Position numbers and translations under genes: made by a program. Shown here one piece after another: positions 41,468 to 41,753 of a stretch of 41,753 nt of DNA. This DNA comes from Rhodospirillales bacterium 69-11 (GTDB lineage: Bacteria > Pseudomonadota > Alphaproteobacteria > Acetobacterales > Acetobacteraceae), in NCBI GenBank assembly GCA_001898425.1, contig MKTV01000056.1, positions 1 to 41,753 on the forward strand. Reading direction: 5' to 3'. The notes beneath the pieces are model-generated. The model was not told the origin of the DNA and searched no databases. It saw only the letters and a program-made list of their open reading frames with translations. How positions within the stretch are numbered: position 1 is the first letter of the stretch; the number at the start of each line of letters is the position of its first letter.

Positions 41468-41663
41468 GCGGGCGAACACCCCTCCTGGCTTGGTCGCCGG
41501 GCATGGATCCCGGCTGCACGCGCCACTCCGCCCAGCCCCGACCTGGGCCGTAATCCAGGGTCTGGCACTAACTGGACCGAAGCAGTCCTGATTGCCGGGA
41601 AATGGCCCATGGCGGTTGCCTCGTCAAGGGCTTGCCCCGCGAAAACCCACCGCCCAGGCGGGG

Positions 41664-41753
41664 TCAGACGACGGCCGCGAGGGGTGCCGGCGGATCGGCG
41701 GCAGCGGTCGCGGCGACCGCGCGCAGGGCCTCCCGCAACGCCGTCCGGCCATC
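41664..41753 (-). CDS. C-terminal end of an unidentified gene (partial)
   Basis: A minus-strand frame enters at the right edge and ends at TGA 41666-41664, giving 29 alanine-rich residues (LREALRAVAATAAADPP and a short end). The composition suits the end of a GC-rich gene. Too little is visible to name it, and it might be a chance frame. It would lie upstream of the suf regulator on the same strand, 196 bases away. Confidence 0.4.
   Translation of the reverse strand, partial: DGRTALREALRAVAATAAADPPAPLAAVV

Overview
This is high-GC bacterial DNA. The gene set points to an alphaproteobacterium of the Rhodospirillales/Acetobacteraceae type: a hopanoid operon with squalene-hopene cyclase, a SUF operon headed by an Rrf2 regulator, a rubrerythrin/Fe-S protein/DUF3501 operon, DUF1489 and DUF1491 proteins, and GC-rich palindromic repeats of the kind common in alphaproteobacteria. 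The assignment rests on reading protein families, not on a database search.

Layout. (1) 1-2886 looks like the end of an integrated element abutting the 3' end of a tRNA-Arg(CCT) gene. It has a small XRE regulator with an operator-like palindrome and, diverging from it, a chain of small genes whose stop and start codons overlap as ATGA. Three of the chain appear to be paralogues. Two genes here carry apparent single-base frameshifts. (2) 3008-5719: an aldo/keto reductase, a DUF3574 protein and an L-rhamnonate-dehydratase-like enolase. (3) 5698-9883: hopanoid operon hpnE-shc-hpnG. (4) 10226-13790: DUF1489, PHB-depolymerase-type esterase, DUF1491 and two SDR enzymes. (5) 13865-16888: an NMT1-type ABC importer split by a 78-bp tandem repeat. 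(6) 16961-19098: pseudouridine synthase coupled to a phospholipase-C-type phosphoesterase. (7) 19277-21700: rubrerythrin, Fe-S oxidoreductase, DUF3501. (8) 22049-24129: TetR regulator and MATE efflux pump sharing an 18-bp operator. (9) 24287-26738: a DUF1800/DUF1501 pair. (10) 27036-31716: elongation factor G, a hypothetical gene, manganese catalase, a small secreted protein and a CBS protein. (11) 31816-34486: metallo-beta-lactamase-fold protein, SDR, and two small hypotheticals. (12) 34528-41467: SUF operon read on the minus strand as regulator-sufB-sufC-sufD-sufS-sufU-sufT-sufA. The C-terminal end of another minus-strand gene closes the window.

The most unusual signal is the behaviour of GC-rich palindromic repeats. 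Several families are scattered between genes, and two copies lie in frame inside coding genes: one in hpnG and one in an SDR. Both reading frames stay open across the insert and resume conserved family sequence afterwards, recalling the palindromic elements known inside Rickettsia genes. In hpnG and in the sufD-sufC gap, one roughly 30-bp arm of the palindrome is also amplified in tandem beside a complete copy. The second notable system is the TetR/MATE module, where an identical 18-bp site occurs in opposite orientation upstream of the regulator and within the start of the pump gene. The third is the island cluster of tandem paralogues of unknown function.
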